Shown here piece after piece: positions 24,146 to 32,966 of a stretch of DNA of 45,154 nt (positions are counted from its first letter, which is position 1; every line of letters begins with the position of its first letter). The translations under genes were made by a program, and so were the position numbers. Source of the DNA: Balneolales bacterium (GTDB taxonomy: Bacteria > Bacteroidota > Rhodothermia > Balneolales > Natronogracilivirgulaceae); contig SKWQ01000091.1 in NCBI GenBank assembly GCA_007128855.1, positions 1-45,154 on the forward strand. The letters are read 5' to 3'. The notes below the pieces were generated by a model. It ran no database searches, was not told where the DNA came from, and saw nothing but the letters and a program-made list of their open reading frames with translations.

Positions 24146-25585
24146 ATGAGCAAGACAGAAATTCCGGATCCCGCCCTTTACACCGATCTGTACCAGCTTA
24201 CCATGGGCCAGGGCTACTTCAGGACCGGAAGGCATGAAAAAAACGCACATTTCGATTTTTTCTTTCGCAAGGCGCCGTTTGGCGGAGAGTTTGTGGTATT
24301 TGCCGGCCTGGCCGACCTGCTCGAGGTGCTGGAGCGCTTCCGTTTCACAGAGGACGAGATCGCGTGGCTGCGCGGGAATGGCTTCGGGGATGAATTTTGC
24401 GATCACCTGGCTGGCTACACTTTTAACGGGAGCATCACATCGGTGCGCGAAGGCGAGGTCGTCTTCCCCGGAGAGCCGGTCCTGACCGTGTCGGGCTCCC
24501 TCCTCTCCTGTCAGCTGGTGGAGACCCTGCTGTTGAACATCCTCAATTTCCAGTCGCTCATTGCCACCAAGGCGCGCCGGCTCCGCCTGGCTGCCGGCGA
24601 ATGCAAGCTGGTGGATTTCGGCCTTCGGCGGGGGCAGGGGACCGGTTCCATAGCCGCCTCGCGGGCCGCTGCCATCGGGGGATTTGATGCCACCTCGAAT
24701 GTGCTGGCCGGAAAGCGGTACGATCTTCCCGTTTCCGGAACCATGGCACATTCCTGGATTCAGTGCTTCGATAGCGAGCTGGAGGCGTTCCGGACCTACG
24801 CACGGTTGTATCCCGATTCATCCATCCTTCTGGTGGACACCTATGACACCATTGGATCCGGGCTGCCCAATGCCATTACGGTGGCCCGCGAACTGGAGCA
24901 GCAGGGGCATCGTCTGATCGGTATCCGCCTTGACAGCGGCAACCCGCTCACCCTTTCCCGCAAGGCGCGCACCATGCTGGACGATGCCGGCATGGACTAT
25001 GTCACCATTGCGGTGTCGGACCAGCTCGACGAGGAACGCATCACCGAACTGCGCGAGAATAATGCGCCTGTTGACGTTTTCGGCGTTGGCACCCGTCTCA
25101 TCACGGGTTACCCTGACGGCGCCCTTAGCGGAGTGTACAAAATATGCGACCTGGATGGACATCCCACCATGAAGTATACCGATGAAGCTTCCAAGAGCAG
25201 CCTGCCGGGCATCAAGGACATCGAACGGGAATCTGGCAATGATGGCCAGTTTGCACGGGATGTCATCCGGTTGGAGGATCCGCGCGGCAACAGAGGGTCC
25301 GGCCGCAAGGCAACGAACGGGCCTGGGGCCGGAAAAAATGCTGGACCGGTCTCCGGAAAATCCGGAAAGGACGCAACCGGCCGGACCGTGGAACACATCC
25401 GTTCGATCGTGTTTGAGAATGGCCGGACACGGGAACACACCGCTGATATCGCGGAAATCTCGAAGTTCAGTTCATCCCGCATCGACCGCCTGCCCGATCG
25501 GATCAAACGGCTGAACCGTCCCGAGCGTTATGATATTGCATTGGATAAACCACTGTTGTCGCTCATTGAAAAGCTCAAACCCTGA
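24146..25585 (+). CDS. pncB: nicotinate phosphoribosyltransferase
   Basis: Makes nicotinate mononucleotide from nicotinate and PRPP, the first committed step of the Preiss-Handler NAD pathway. Family motifs are clear: 'YTDLYQLTMGQGYF' near 12, 'FDFFFRKAPFGGEFVVFAGL', 'DFGLRRGQG' with 'ASRAAAIGGFDATSN' (about 155-185), and 'SGTMAHSWI'. 'DSGNPLTLSRKAR' and 'FGVGTRLIT' follow in the phosphate-binding half. The 479-residue length fits the bacterial family, but residues about 375-412 hold a Gly/Ser/Lys-rich segment ('GPGAGKNAGPVSGKSGK') that looks like an inserted disordered loop. The start is the ATG at 24146, not the TTG at 24131. pncA follows, which supports the assignment. Confidence 0.95.
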   Translation: MSKTEIPDPALYTDLYQLTMGQGYFRTGRHEKNAHFDFFFRKAPFGGEFVVFAGLADLLEVLERFRFTEDEIAWLRGNGFGDEFCDHLAGYTFNGSITSVREGEVVFPGEPVLTVSGSLLSCQLVETLLLNILNFQSLIATKARRLRLAAGECKLVDFGLRRGQGTGSIAASRAAAIGGFDATSNVLAGKRYDLPVSGTMAHSWIQCFDSELEAFRTYARLYPDSSILLVDTYDTIGSGLPNAITVARELEQQGHRLIGIRLDSGNPLTLSRKARTMLDDAGMDYVTIAVSDQLDEERITELRENNAPVDVFGVGTRLITGYPDGALSGVYKICDLDGHPTMKYTDEASKSSLPGIKDIERESGNDGQFARDVIRLEDPRGNRGSGRKATNGPGAGKNAGPVSGKSGKDATGRTVEHIRSIVFENGRTREHTADIAEISKFSSSRIDRLPDRIKRLNRPERYDIALDKPLLSLIEKLKP

Positions 25586-25631
25586 ATCAAAAGAACCCAT
25601 GCCATCAGTACGCGATCGAACACCAGGAAGT

Positions 25632-25659
25632 AATATGCATCGGCCAGCAATATACATCG
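25632..25659. repeat. two 17-bp-spaced AATATRCATCG direct repeats upstream of pncA
   Basis: AATATGCATCG (25632-25642) and AATATACATCG (25649-25659) differ at one base and are 17 bp apart. A partial third copy (GATGCACCG) follows at 25675. They lie in the 127-bp pncB-pncA gap and could be regulator binding sites for pncA. No Bacteroidota -7 box was found here. Confidence 0.35.
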
Positions 25660-25712
25660 CTCAGAAAAGTTGAGGATGCACCGATAACCAGCAAATAATA
25701 CTTATATCAGTC

Positions 25713-26333
25713 ATGGATGCACTTTTAGTCACAGACGTTCAAAACGATTTCTGTCCCGGCGGCGCCCTTGCCATCCCCGACGGGGACCGGGTGGTTCCTG
25801 TTATCAACCGGCTGACCGAACTCTTTGAAGTGGTGCTTCACACGCAGGACTGGCATCCTGCAGGACATCACTCCTTCGCCTCGTCACATAAAGACAAAGA
25901 GCCGTTCGATGTGATCCCGTTGGACTACGGTGACCAGGTACTGTGGCCGGATCACTGCGTGCAGGGCACCGATGGCGCCGCATTCCATCCCGAACTGAAC
26001 ATCACCCGGAGCCAGCTTGTCCTGCGCAAGGGTTTCCGCAAGGAAATCGACTCCTATTCCGCCTTTTTCGAGAACGATCAGAAGACGGTTACGGGCCTGG
26101 GCGGCTACCTGCGAAACCGTGGAATCAAGACACTCTATGTGACTGGATTGGCAGCAGATTTTTGTGTAAAATGGACTGTTTTGGATGCCATGAAGGAGGG
26201 CTTCCATGTCAATATAGTTGAAGATGCGGTCCGGGGCATTGACCTCGACGGCTCACTGAAACAAGCTTGGAAGGAAATGCTCGGAGCAGGTGCCCGGAAA
26301 ATTTCCTCCGATACCCTTTTGCATCATAAATAA
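25713..26333 (+). CDS. pncA: nicotinamidase
   Basis: Hydrolyses nicotinamide to nicotinate, feeding PncB. The 206-residue protein is an isochorismatase-fold hydrolase with all catalytic residues visible: Asp8 in 'VTDVQNDF', Lys106 in 'LRKGFRKE' and nucleophile Cys151 in 'AADFCVKWT'. The metal site is Asp46, His48 and a His in 'QDWHPAGHHSF'. 'WPDHCVQGT' is also diagnostic for nicotinamidases rather than general isochorismatases. It lies 127 bp after pncB on the same strand; the gap contains AATATRCATCG repeats. Together pncB and pncA form a nicotinamide-to-NaMN salvage pair. Confidence 0.96.
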   Translation: MDALLVTDVQNDFCPGGALAIPDGDRVVPVINRLTELFEVVLHTQDWHPAGHHSFASSHKDKEPFDVIPLDYGDQVLWPDHCVQGTDGAAFHPELNITRSQLVLRKGFRKEIDSYSAFFENDQKTVTGLGGYLRNRGIKTLYVTGLAADFCVKWTVLDAMKEGFHVNIVEDAVRGIDLDGSLKQAWKEMLGAGARKISSDTLLHHK

Positions 26334-26411
26334 CCATGTGTGGAAAAAGCAGTATACTCCACCAATTCACCGGACTTAAGGAAGGGATTACAGAATTTGC
26401 AGAACAATAGC

Positions 26412-27548
26412 ATGAAAACATTTGATGTCATCATTGCAGGCGGTGGTTTGGCCGGACTCGCAACAGCCGCTCAACTTGTTGAAAAGAACAAGGCGCTGAA
26501 GGTACTGGTTTACGAAGCGTATCAAATTGGCCAGGGTGCCTCCGGGGTGCCCGCGGGGATGGTCAATCCTGCAACAGGCCAGCGCGCAAGGATGGTCTGG
26601 AATGCAGAGGCGTGTTTCAAAATGCTGGATAAGCGGTTGGACCAGCTTTCTGCCAGTTCCAATACCGTACTCAAAAACCAGCATGGGATCCTGCGTCCGG
26701 CCATCGATGAAAACCTGGCGGAGAATTTCAGGATGTCATTAAAGAACACCCGCTGGCCCAAAGGATGGATCGAATGGCTTGAGCCGGATCAGGTGCGGCA
26801 GCGGGTACCGCAGCTCAAAGAAAGCTCCGGAGCCCTGTATATGGATAAGGGCAAGGTCGTCCGTACTCCGGAGTATCTCAATGCCTACAGCCGCTATCTC
26901 AAGGAAGCCGGCGTCACCTTCGTTTTTGGTGGCCCCTACTCCATAGATAATCGTGGCGATTGGTGCCTGAAGAACCGTAAAAATGCGTTTACCGCTCCTG
27001 TACTGGTGGTGACCACCGGTTACAAGGCAAAAGAAAACAAATACTGGTCAGAACTGCCTCTCAACTCCGTCAAAGGACAGCTTGCCATCTATTACTGCCC
27101 TGAGAATGTAGGCCATTTCCCGGCTGTGTCGGCCTATGGCTACATTGCACCGGTCGACGACCATCACCTGGCTGTCGGCAGCACATACGAGCACCATTTC
27201 CATGATGAGAATCCGGATGCCCGGGGGGCCGGCCTCCTCGATCAGAAACTGCTTGAACTGTTGCCCGATCTGTACCCAAAGTGCCAGCGTATCGGCCAAT
27301 GGTCGGGCATACGTGCCACGACGCCCGACCGGCTCCCAATTGCCGGTAAGCACTTCGAACGCAAAGGGCTGTACATCTATGCCGGTCTGGGCTCAAAGGG
27401 ACTGCTCTACTCGGAATTTGTCGCCTCCCTTCTTGCAACGCACATCACCGAGGGGAAGGACCTCCCCTACGAAATATCGCTTTACCGCTTTTCAAAGATG
27501 GAGGAACTGCGGGAGAAAGCCAGGGAAGATAACGAATCCGGTTCCTGA
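26412..27548 (+). CDS. FAD-dependent oxidoreductase (DAO/MnmC C-terminal domain-like)
   Basis: A 378-residue flavoprotein with an N-terminal dinucleotide-binding fold ('DVIIAGGGLAGLATAAQL', residues about 4-22) and an acidic residue ending the second strand ('LVYEA'). 'GQGASGVPAGMVNPATG' near 42-58 resembles the flavin-loop motif of the MnmC oxidase domain and glycine oxidases. The C-terminal FAD-contact region is 'GIRATTPDRLPIAGKH' with 'YAGLGSKGLLYSEF'. Substrate is probably a secondary or methylated amine, but this is not provable by eye. The MnmC methyltransferase half is absent. The start at 26412 is chosen over 26340 because the Rossmann strand begins immediately after it. It is 78 bp downstream of pncA. 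Confidence 0.82.
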   Translation: MKTFDVIIAGGGLAGLATAAQLVEKNKALKVLVYEAYQIGQGASGVPAGMVNPATGQRARMVWNAEACFKMLDKRLDQLSASSNTVLKNQHGILRPAIDENLAENFRMSLKNTRWPKGWIEWLEPDQVRQRVPQLKESSGALYMDKGKVVRTPEYLNAYSRYLKEAGVTFVFGGPYSIDNRGDWCLKNRKNAFTAPVLVVTTGYKAKENKYWSELPLNSVKGQLAIYYCPENVGHFPAVSAYGYIAPVDDHHLAVGSTYEHHFHDENPDARGAGLLDQKLLELLPDLYPKCQRIGQWSGIRATTPDRLPIAGKHFERKGLYIYAGLGSKGLLYSEFVASLLATHITEGKDLPYEISLYRFSKMEELREKAREDNESGS

Positions 27549-27555
27549 AATTCAC

Positions 27556-27567
27556 GGTGTTCACACC
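27556..27567. terminator. weak hairpin between convergent genes
   Basis: GGTG-TTCA-CACC, extendable by one pair, lies in the 40-bp gap between the convergent FAD oxidoreductase and barrel genes, followed by TTTT on the plus strand. The stem is short, so a bidirectional terminator is only a possibility. Confidence 0.25.
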
Positions 27568-27588
27568 TGCAGTTTTATGTCAAACCGG

Positions 27589-29148
27589 TCAGAAGCGAAA
27601 TACAAATCCGCTCCAGGCGGCGGACAGGTTCATTCCTCCCTTTGATGAAGCGGGTGTGGTCATGAACCCGATACTGAACTCGAAATTACGCAAATCCAGT
27701 CCGGTACCGGCCGACAGGTTTATCCCGGAATAGCCGCCCATCCTCATTCCAATGCGAAGTGGCATCGCTTTGAGGATACGATACTCCGATCCCAGTGCCG
27801 TGTAGAGCCTTCTGCTGTTGACACCACGGTTGTTGATGCCTTTTCCGATATCCATCATTACCGTAAGCCGGGCCATGGTGAGCGACCCGCCTGCGTGGAC
27901 CATGGAAGTGAGTCCCACCCTGTGGTTGCTTACATCGCGTGGAGCAAAATTTCCGTAGATATCGCTGCCGATGCTGTCTTCCAGGACATAGTCCAGATAA
28001 TTTGAAAAGTCACCGTCAAACTCCTCTTCAATGTATTCGAAGTCGACGTTCAAGCCCTCCCAGAGAAAGGTGTCCCTGGCCCTGAAATCACCGGGTTTCC
28101 TGTTGAAGTTGATCCCTCCCAGGTCGGTTATCGCCAGGGAAGCCCTGAGAACCTGGGGGCCGGTCCCGATGACCGGCAGGGCGACATCCTTCATGTACCA
28201 CTCGAACGTGGCGCCGAGGTCGAGCCCGAACCCGATCCCCTGCACACCGCCGAGGTCGGAAAACGAGTCATCATCCAGGTAATCGTCCAGTACGGCATCC
28301 TTGTTACCCCGTACTCGCCGCTCCTCATAATAAGCCGTGAGATCATCTGTCAGGTTGCCGGTGGTCAGTATGAAGTACTCGAAGTCATGCACTACAGATG
28401 ATTCAAGATCACGACCGATCACCTGGAGCTGCGATTCCAGTCCCACCTTGATATAACCCATACCTAAAAGGATCTTTGGTGCAGCACCGGCGAAAACACG
28501 CATGGAGCCGGGGGTGTTATGCCGGGAATTATGCCACACTTCCATGGCATAACCGAACGAAAGCTCCCACATACCCAGGAGTTCGGTAGAGAAATCCACT
28601 TTTTTGGGATCCCCGAACACCTCGCTGCTGAGCCCGGTCAGCGCCATTTCGAACATACCCTTGCTCATTCCGGCACGACCCAGGGTCCGCGCCCTTGCGG
28701 CCACGCTGAAGGCCATATCATCCCTTCGGTAACTGGCACCGAGTGGGACCAAATCCACACCAAATCCGGCCCTTGATGCGGCATCCGCACCGGAACCGAA
28801 CCATTCGTCAGAGATCTGAAGCGCTCTGTGTGTGTCGATGGCATGCCCTTTGGTGAAATGCTTGTTATACACGCCGATGTTGACCAGGCTGCCTCCGGCA
28901 GAAGAGTGGATGCCTCCGATGATCCCAAAGCTGACCCGCGTGTTGCGATCGGAGATCATGAGGTTTGCGGGATTAACGAAATTGGCGTGATAGCCGGTGA
29001 TGTAGGAACTCCCGCCGCCGCCAAGTGCCGTACTGACCGAAGTACTGTGGCGTGCCTGAGCCTGTGTTCCATCCGCTGATGCCACTGATAACAGAAAAGC
29101 TGCTGAAACGCAAATGATGAGAATATGGATTGATCGGGACTTGGCCAT
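27589..29148 (-). CDS. outer-membrane beta-barrel protein, DUF5723-like
   Basis: A 519-residue exported protein. The signal peptide (about 6-30, 'HILIICVSAAFLLSVASA') is followed by 'FVNPANLMISDRNTRVSFGIIGG', typical of FadL/PorV-like and DUF5723 barrels. Long stretches of alternating strands continue to a terminal aromatic ('WSGFVFRF'). Function unknown; DUF5723 proteins are predicted outer-membrane barrels in Bacteroidota. It starts 7 bp after the stop of the 1077-residue lipoprotein gene, so the two are co-expressed and could form an outer-membrane complex. The barrel call is good; the DUF number is by resemblance only. Confidence 0.72.
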   Translation of the reverse strand: MAKSRSIHILIICVSAAFLLSVASADGTQAQARHSTSVSTALGGGGSSYITGYHANFVNPANLMISDRNTRVSFGIIGGIHSSAGGSLVNIGVYNKHFTKGHAIDTHRALQISDEWFGSGADAASRAGFGVDLVPLGASYRRDDMAFSVAARARTLGRAGMSKGMFEMALTGLSSEVFGDPKKVDFSTELLGMWELSFGYAMEVWHNSRHNTPGSMRVFAGAAPKILLGMGYIKVGLESQLQVIGRDLESSVVHDFEYFILTTGNLTDDLTAYYEERRVRGNKDAVLDDYLDDDSFSDLGGVQGIGFGLDLGATFEWYMKDVALPVIGTGPQVLRASLAITDLGGINFNRKPGDFRARDTFLWEGLNVDFEYIEEEFDGDFSNYLDYVLEDSIGSDIYGNFAPRDVSNHRVGLTSMVHAGGSLTMARLTVMMDIGKGINNRGVNSRRLYTALGSEYRILKAMPLRIGMRMGGYSGINLSAGTGLDLRNFEFSIGFMTTPASSKGGMNLSAAWSGFVFRF

Positions 29149-29155
29149 AATGATT

Positions 29156-32100
29156 TCAATTCACCTTGAGGGTGGTTTTAAAACTGGCATTTACGCTCAG
29201 GCCTATGAAATCATCGGCCCTGACCTTGACTTCCCCGGAGAGGTCGTCACGACTGGTGGCCAGTTCTCCAAATAACCTGATGTATCGTGTCCGGTTCAGG
29301 TTATCCAGTTGTTCCCCGGTCAGTCGTATCTCCGCCATATCACTTCTCGGACGCTGGACAAACCGGGTTTCCGTGTTCACTTCGGCAGCGGATAAAAGGA
29401 ATGTAATCGGGTCAAGCGGCTGATCCCCAGTTGCAGTAATCATCTGCTCGTTGGCGTCCAGGAATTCGAGCGTCATTCCCGCATTGAAAGGAAGGCCGTT
29501 TTCATAGGAAACATAAAGGATGGCTTCGGTAATCCTCAGATCGTCGTCCCGGTCCGGCAGATCCGACAGGTCGGCATCAAATGTTTCCTCTATCGTTGCC
29601 GGGGCTCCGTCCGCTGTCGAGAGGTTGATCGGTATGTCGATTCCCATCCGTGAATCAAATACAACGGGATTGATGACGAACCCCTCCTGTTCCTCCGGAT
29701 TGACGAAAATTTTCCCGACAAAGCGTATCTCCACGGGCAGGTTGCTCAGGAAGTCCTCTACATTCGAGTTTTCGGAATCGAACCGAACCACCTGGTTGCG
29801 TATGATTTCGCCGATTTGCTGCGAGGGGTCCACATGGAATGATATAAGATCAGTGCGTGCGATCTGCGCACCACGGACATGGAGGTTCTGATAATCGTCT
29901 CCGGGCCGGACTTCCCGGTCCGTTCCCGGTTTTCCGGAAAGAAAGACCTCCTCCCCCTTGTCGTTTATTCCAAGAATGGCTCCGATGATGGCCCCTCTGA
30001 CACCCAGATTGGTATCATAGATCAGGTCGAATGAGGGATTCACCAGGCGCAGCCCTGACAATCGTTCAGAAAACTCTGCAAGGTCTTCAATTTCCGTGAT
30101 TTCCGCTTCATTGTCGTTGAAAATATCCACGGTCCCGTCATCTCCGTCATCATCCCCGAGAAACTCCACACGTTTCAGCACTTTTCCGTAAGCGGTACGG
30201 ACATTCAGGTCCTGAATCTTAAAGTTGGCAAAGAAGCTGTCCGAAGCCCGTACGGTGCGGATGGTATCGGCCCCGGTTGCATTTCGGGTATCTTCGGTGA
30301 TTGCCCTCAAATGGTATACCAGCTGGTTGCCGGGGGCGTAGATCCGTACATTATCAAGCGGAATCGCCCGTTCCGGCTGATCCCCGGGGTCGGCGCTCCT
30401 TCTGATCCGGTTGCTGCCTGACAGCTCGATCCAAAGTGAATCTTTCGGCAGATACCTGCCGGAACCGTCAGGGTCGGTCAGGATTCCCGGGATGGATACG
30501 ATCAGCGTATCGATATCCAGGTCTATTTCATTGACAATATCAGTGATCCGGAGCCACCCGTTCTCGACTTCCACATAGTGATCATCGCGTGTGAGCAGGA
30601 AATCCTCATCCTCGAACTCCACCTCACCGGAATCGTAGAAGACCTGCCGTTTGAGGACCGATGATGCCGAGCTGAGGGTTGCCGATCCTTCCATTTCGGT
30701 GACGATCAGATCCGTCGAGCGTACGGTTGCCGGCTCCGTGGTCCCGGGAGAGGAAGCTGTTCCGGTGTAGGAAATCCGGTTGGAAATCCCCGTTTGCTCC
30801 AGCGGCACCGCAATGATCCTGGACTGCAGGGGCGGTATCTCAATGTTGCTGATTTCAGCTATGTCGGAACCCATGGCAAAGTAACGGCCGGTGTTTTTGG
30901 CGGTGAATGCCTCTGCATTGAAAAACCTGAGGTTGTCGATGACCAGTGGCATTTCACTCGTGTTGGTGAACTCCAGCCGCAGCTCACCCTCCTCTACTTC
31001 CGCATTCACAAAATCTCCCTGCACATATTCAGTGTCCTCCAGCCGGATGCCCTCCTGCGGGTCAATGTCGGACCGGCCTTCGGAGAATCTCATTTCGGAC
31101 TTCCGGGAGGTGATGAGGAAAAACTGCTCCCTGTGCATGGTGAGGCCGCTGCCTCCCGGCGTGCCGATACTCACCTCATAGGTGAGTTCTTGTGTCAGTT
31201 TCTGGCCGGCCAGATCCATAAATACTCCTGCTGTCTCATCCGGCCCCAGACTGGTCGCTCCCGGACGCGTAAAGTTGACCAGTTCTTTTTGTTCGTCCAG
31301 AATCTCGCCATCGGAGTTGAAAAGGGTGATGAACGGCATGGTGGAAAGAGTGCTGTCCTTTATATCCAGCGGCGTGTTGTTGATGATGAGAACCTCCAGC
31401 TGAAATGCCTCGTCCGGTCCGGGGTCATCGGACACAATGGCATATTCAAATTCGGGGTTGGATGACAGGATGGGCTCGATTTCCGGTTGCAGCACCTGGG
31501 CGCGGATATTACCGGTGGCACTTCGCGCGACCAGGATATCATCCGATGACTGGATAGAAACCTGGCCGGGATTGCCCGACATGGTTTGCGCCTGCCATTC
31601 GATACGAAGTTCAAAGGCCAGGTCGATTTCAAGCTGATCACCAGTGTCAAAATGGAGTTCCGCTTCCGCAGTTTGTCCGTGCGGGACAGATCCGAATTCA
31701 AGAACATTTCCGACAGGTTCCGGTGATGAATCCGAATTGCTGAGCAGAGTTGCCGTCAGATCCCGGATATCGAATCCCAGATCGTTGGTGAATGAATACC
31801 GGATGCTGCCACTCTCGATTTCAGCCCGTTCAAACCCGGGGGTGTGAAGCGGCACGATAACGGTTCGTACGACAGGGCCGGGAATCGGTGTCCCGGGACC
31901 GTAATCCGATGCATCCAGACTGGTTACAGCTTCAAAATCAGCTGATCCTGTAGCTTCAAAACCGATCTCGAATACCCCGACCTCCATGGTTTCGTCCTGC
32001 AAATCCTCCGGTTCACTGGATATGTCGCCAATCTCACTTTCAAATGTGGATGAAAAATCGTCGATTTCCAGGTTGCCGATTTCACTCTCGACGGCAATCT

Positions 32101-32389
32101 CGTCAAAATCCATGGCTGGGATGATGTCATCCAATTCTCCAATTTCGAAATCTTCCTCGGTCGACAAAAAAACCAGTCCGTCAGGACCGACCTGGAACAA
32201 ATCCCGGAAATTATCGCTGGTGGTATCGATGATCACACCCTTACCTTCCCCGATCAGCTCATAGTTCGCGTTTTTGATCAGCGGGATGTCAAATGACTGC
32301 TGCAGGGTGAAATCCGGACTGGACGGACGTTCACAGGACAGGATCAGGAACAGTGACAGTGCGGCAGCAGTGATCCGGTTGCGTTTCAT
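29156..32389 (-). CDS. very large surface lipoprotein (1077 aa), function unknown
   Basis: A lipoprotein signal peptide ends in the lipobox 'LILSC' (about 16-20), followed by 'ERPSSPDF'. The N-terminal third is strongly acidic, with repeated 'SEIGNLEIDDFSS'/'SEIGDISSEPED'-type segments (about 75-130). The remainder looks like a series of beta-sandwich modules with patterns such as 'IEIPPLQSRIIAVPLEQTG' and 'ITDIVNEIDLDIDTLIVSIPG'. No enzymatic motif is visible. The C-terminus ('VNASFKTTLKVN') is beta-like but lacks a clear sorting domain. The barrel gene follows after 7 bp. A surface adhesin, scaffold or barrel plug are possible roles, all inferred. A consensus -7 promoter lies about 275 bp upstream. 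Confidence 0.8.
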   Translation of the reverse strand: MKRNRITAAALSLFLILSCERPSSPDFTLQQSFDIPLIKNANYELIGEGKGVIIDTTSDNFRDLFQVGPDGLVFLSTEEDFEIGELDDIIPAMDFDEIAVESEIGNLEIDDFSSTFESEIGDISSEPEDLQDETMEVGVFEIGFEATGSADFEAVTSLDASDYGPGTPIPGPVVRTVIVPLHTPGFERAEIESGSIRYSFTNDLGFDIRDLTATLLSNSDSSPEPVGNVLEFGSVPHGQTAEAELHFDTGDQLEIDLAFELRIEWQAQTMSGNPGQVSIQSSDDILVARSATGNIRAQVLQPEIEPILSSNPEFEYAIVSDDPGPDEAFQLEVLIINNTPLDIKDSTLSTMPFITLFNSDGEILDEQKELVNFTRPGATSLGPDETAGVFMDLAGQKLTQELTYEVSIGTPGGSGLTMHREQFFLITSRKSEMRFSEGRSDIDPQEGIRLEDTEYVQGDFVNAEVEEGELRLEFTNTSEMPLVIDNLRFFNAEAFTAKNTGRYFAMGSDIAEISNIEIPPLQSRIIAVPLEQTGISNRISYTGTASSPGTTEPATVRSTDLIVTEMEGSATLSSASSVLKRQVFYDSGEVEFEDEDFLLTRDDHYVEVENGWLRITDIVNEIDLDIDTLIVSIPGILTDPDGSGRYLPKDSLWIELSGSNRIRRSADPGDQPERAIPLDNVRIYAPGNQLVYHLRAITEDTRNATGADTIRTVRASDSFFANFKIQDLNVRTAYGKVLKRVEFLGDDDGDDGTVDIFNDNEAEITEIEDLAEFSERLSGLRLVNPSFDLIYDTNLGVRGAIIGAILGINDKGEEVFLSGKPGTDREVRPGDDYQNLHVRGAQIARTDLISFHVDPSQQIGEIIRNQVVRFDSENSNVEDFLSNLPVEIRFVGKIFVNPEEQEGFVINPVVFDSRMGIDIPINLSTADGAPATIEETFDADLSDLPDRDDDLRITEAILYVSYENGLPFNAGMTLEFLDANEQMITATGDQPLDPITFLLSAAEVNTETRFVQRPRSDMAEIRLTGEQLDNLNRTRYIRLFGELATSRDDLSGEVKVRADDFIGLSVNASFKTTLKVN

Positions 32390-32760
32390 GGGTGTGTCGA
32401 TTACTGGTAGTCCGTTTCGGACGGTGCATCCTTACCGGAAATTCCGGCACCTTGGAGCCGCGGGCGCTTTTCAGGGGTGGATTGTTACAAAAAAGGTGAT
32501 GCCAGCGAGTGAAAGCCAGTGCGTTGAAACATGCTTGCGCTAGTGGCAACGATAGAATGATAAAATATATGTCTGAACCAACTGGCAATCATCGTAAAAA
32601 AACCCCAGGATTCAACGGATCAACCAGAAATACAAGTACGATGAGCCAAAAAATAACAATGCCCAAATATATAAGTTTTATTTGAAATTACAATGGCTTG
32701 TAAATAGTGGTTATGCAAGAAGGGCAACTGCAATTTCAGACCATTGGCACGTGAAGGGAG
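32390..32760. other. 371-bp AT-rich intergenic region
   Basis: Between the tRNA gene and the large lipoprotein gene, both on the minus strand. It contains the promoter candidate at 32664-32694 and so a long (about 270-base) leader before the lipoprotein. The short ORF at 32331-32588 has no recognisable features. No hairpin with T-run, riboswitch or mobile element remnant was recognised. Confidence 0.6.
32664..32694 (-). promoter_or_regulatory. Bacteroidota-type promoter for the large lipoprotein unit (ATTG-N19-TATATTTG)
   Basis: On the minus strand TATATTTG (32664-32671) matches TANNTTTG exactly, with ATTG (three of four bases of TTTG) 19 bp upstream at 32691-32694. Transcription would run towards the lipoprotein start at 32389. 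Confidence 0.5.
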
Positions 32761-32848
32761 CGGAGAGAGAGGGATTCGAACCCTCGGTACCCGGTTAGGG
32801 CACACTCGCTTTCCAGGCGAGCCCGTTCGACCACTCCGGCATCTCTCC
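32761..32848 (-). tRNA. tRNA-Ser (GGA anticodon)
   Basis: An 88-base class II tRNA on the minus strand. The acceptor stem is GGAGAGA/TCTCTCC with discriminator G. The anticodon stem-loop is CTCGC-CTGGAAA-GCGAG, giving anticodon GGA for serine codons UCC/UCU. A long variable arm (GTGCCCTAACCGGGTAC) confirms the serine class. The T arm is GAGGG-TTCGAAT-CCCTC. The 3' CCA is not encoded. Confidence 0.97.
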
Positions 32849-32966
32849 GTATCGTGTCGGCCTCGGTTAAACAAGGTTGCTAATATATGACAATTCATGT
32901 CCGGGAGCAACCTGAATCGGTGACAGAGTGATTCTTGCGAGGCCCTCGGGTGCCCTGCGCCTGAAT

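Noticed and set aside
32331-32588. 85-residue minus-strand ORF before the large lipoprotein
   Set aside because: Overlaps the lipoprotein start in another frame, has no domain or signal peptide, and no ribosome-binding site; treated as leader sequence.
32761-32848. tRNA-Ser as an integration site for a mobile element
   Set aside because: No repeat of the tRNA 3' end, integrase or phage-like gene was found in the flanks.
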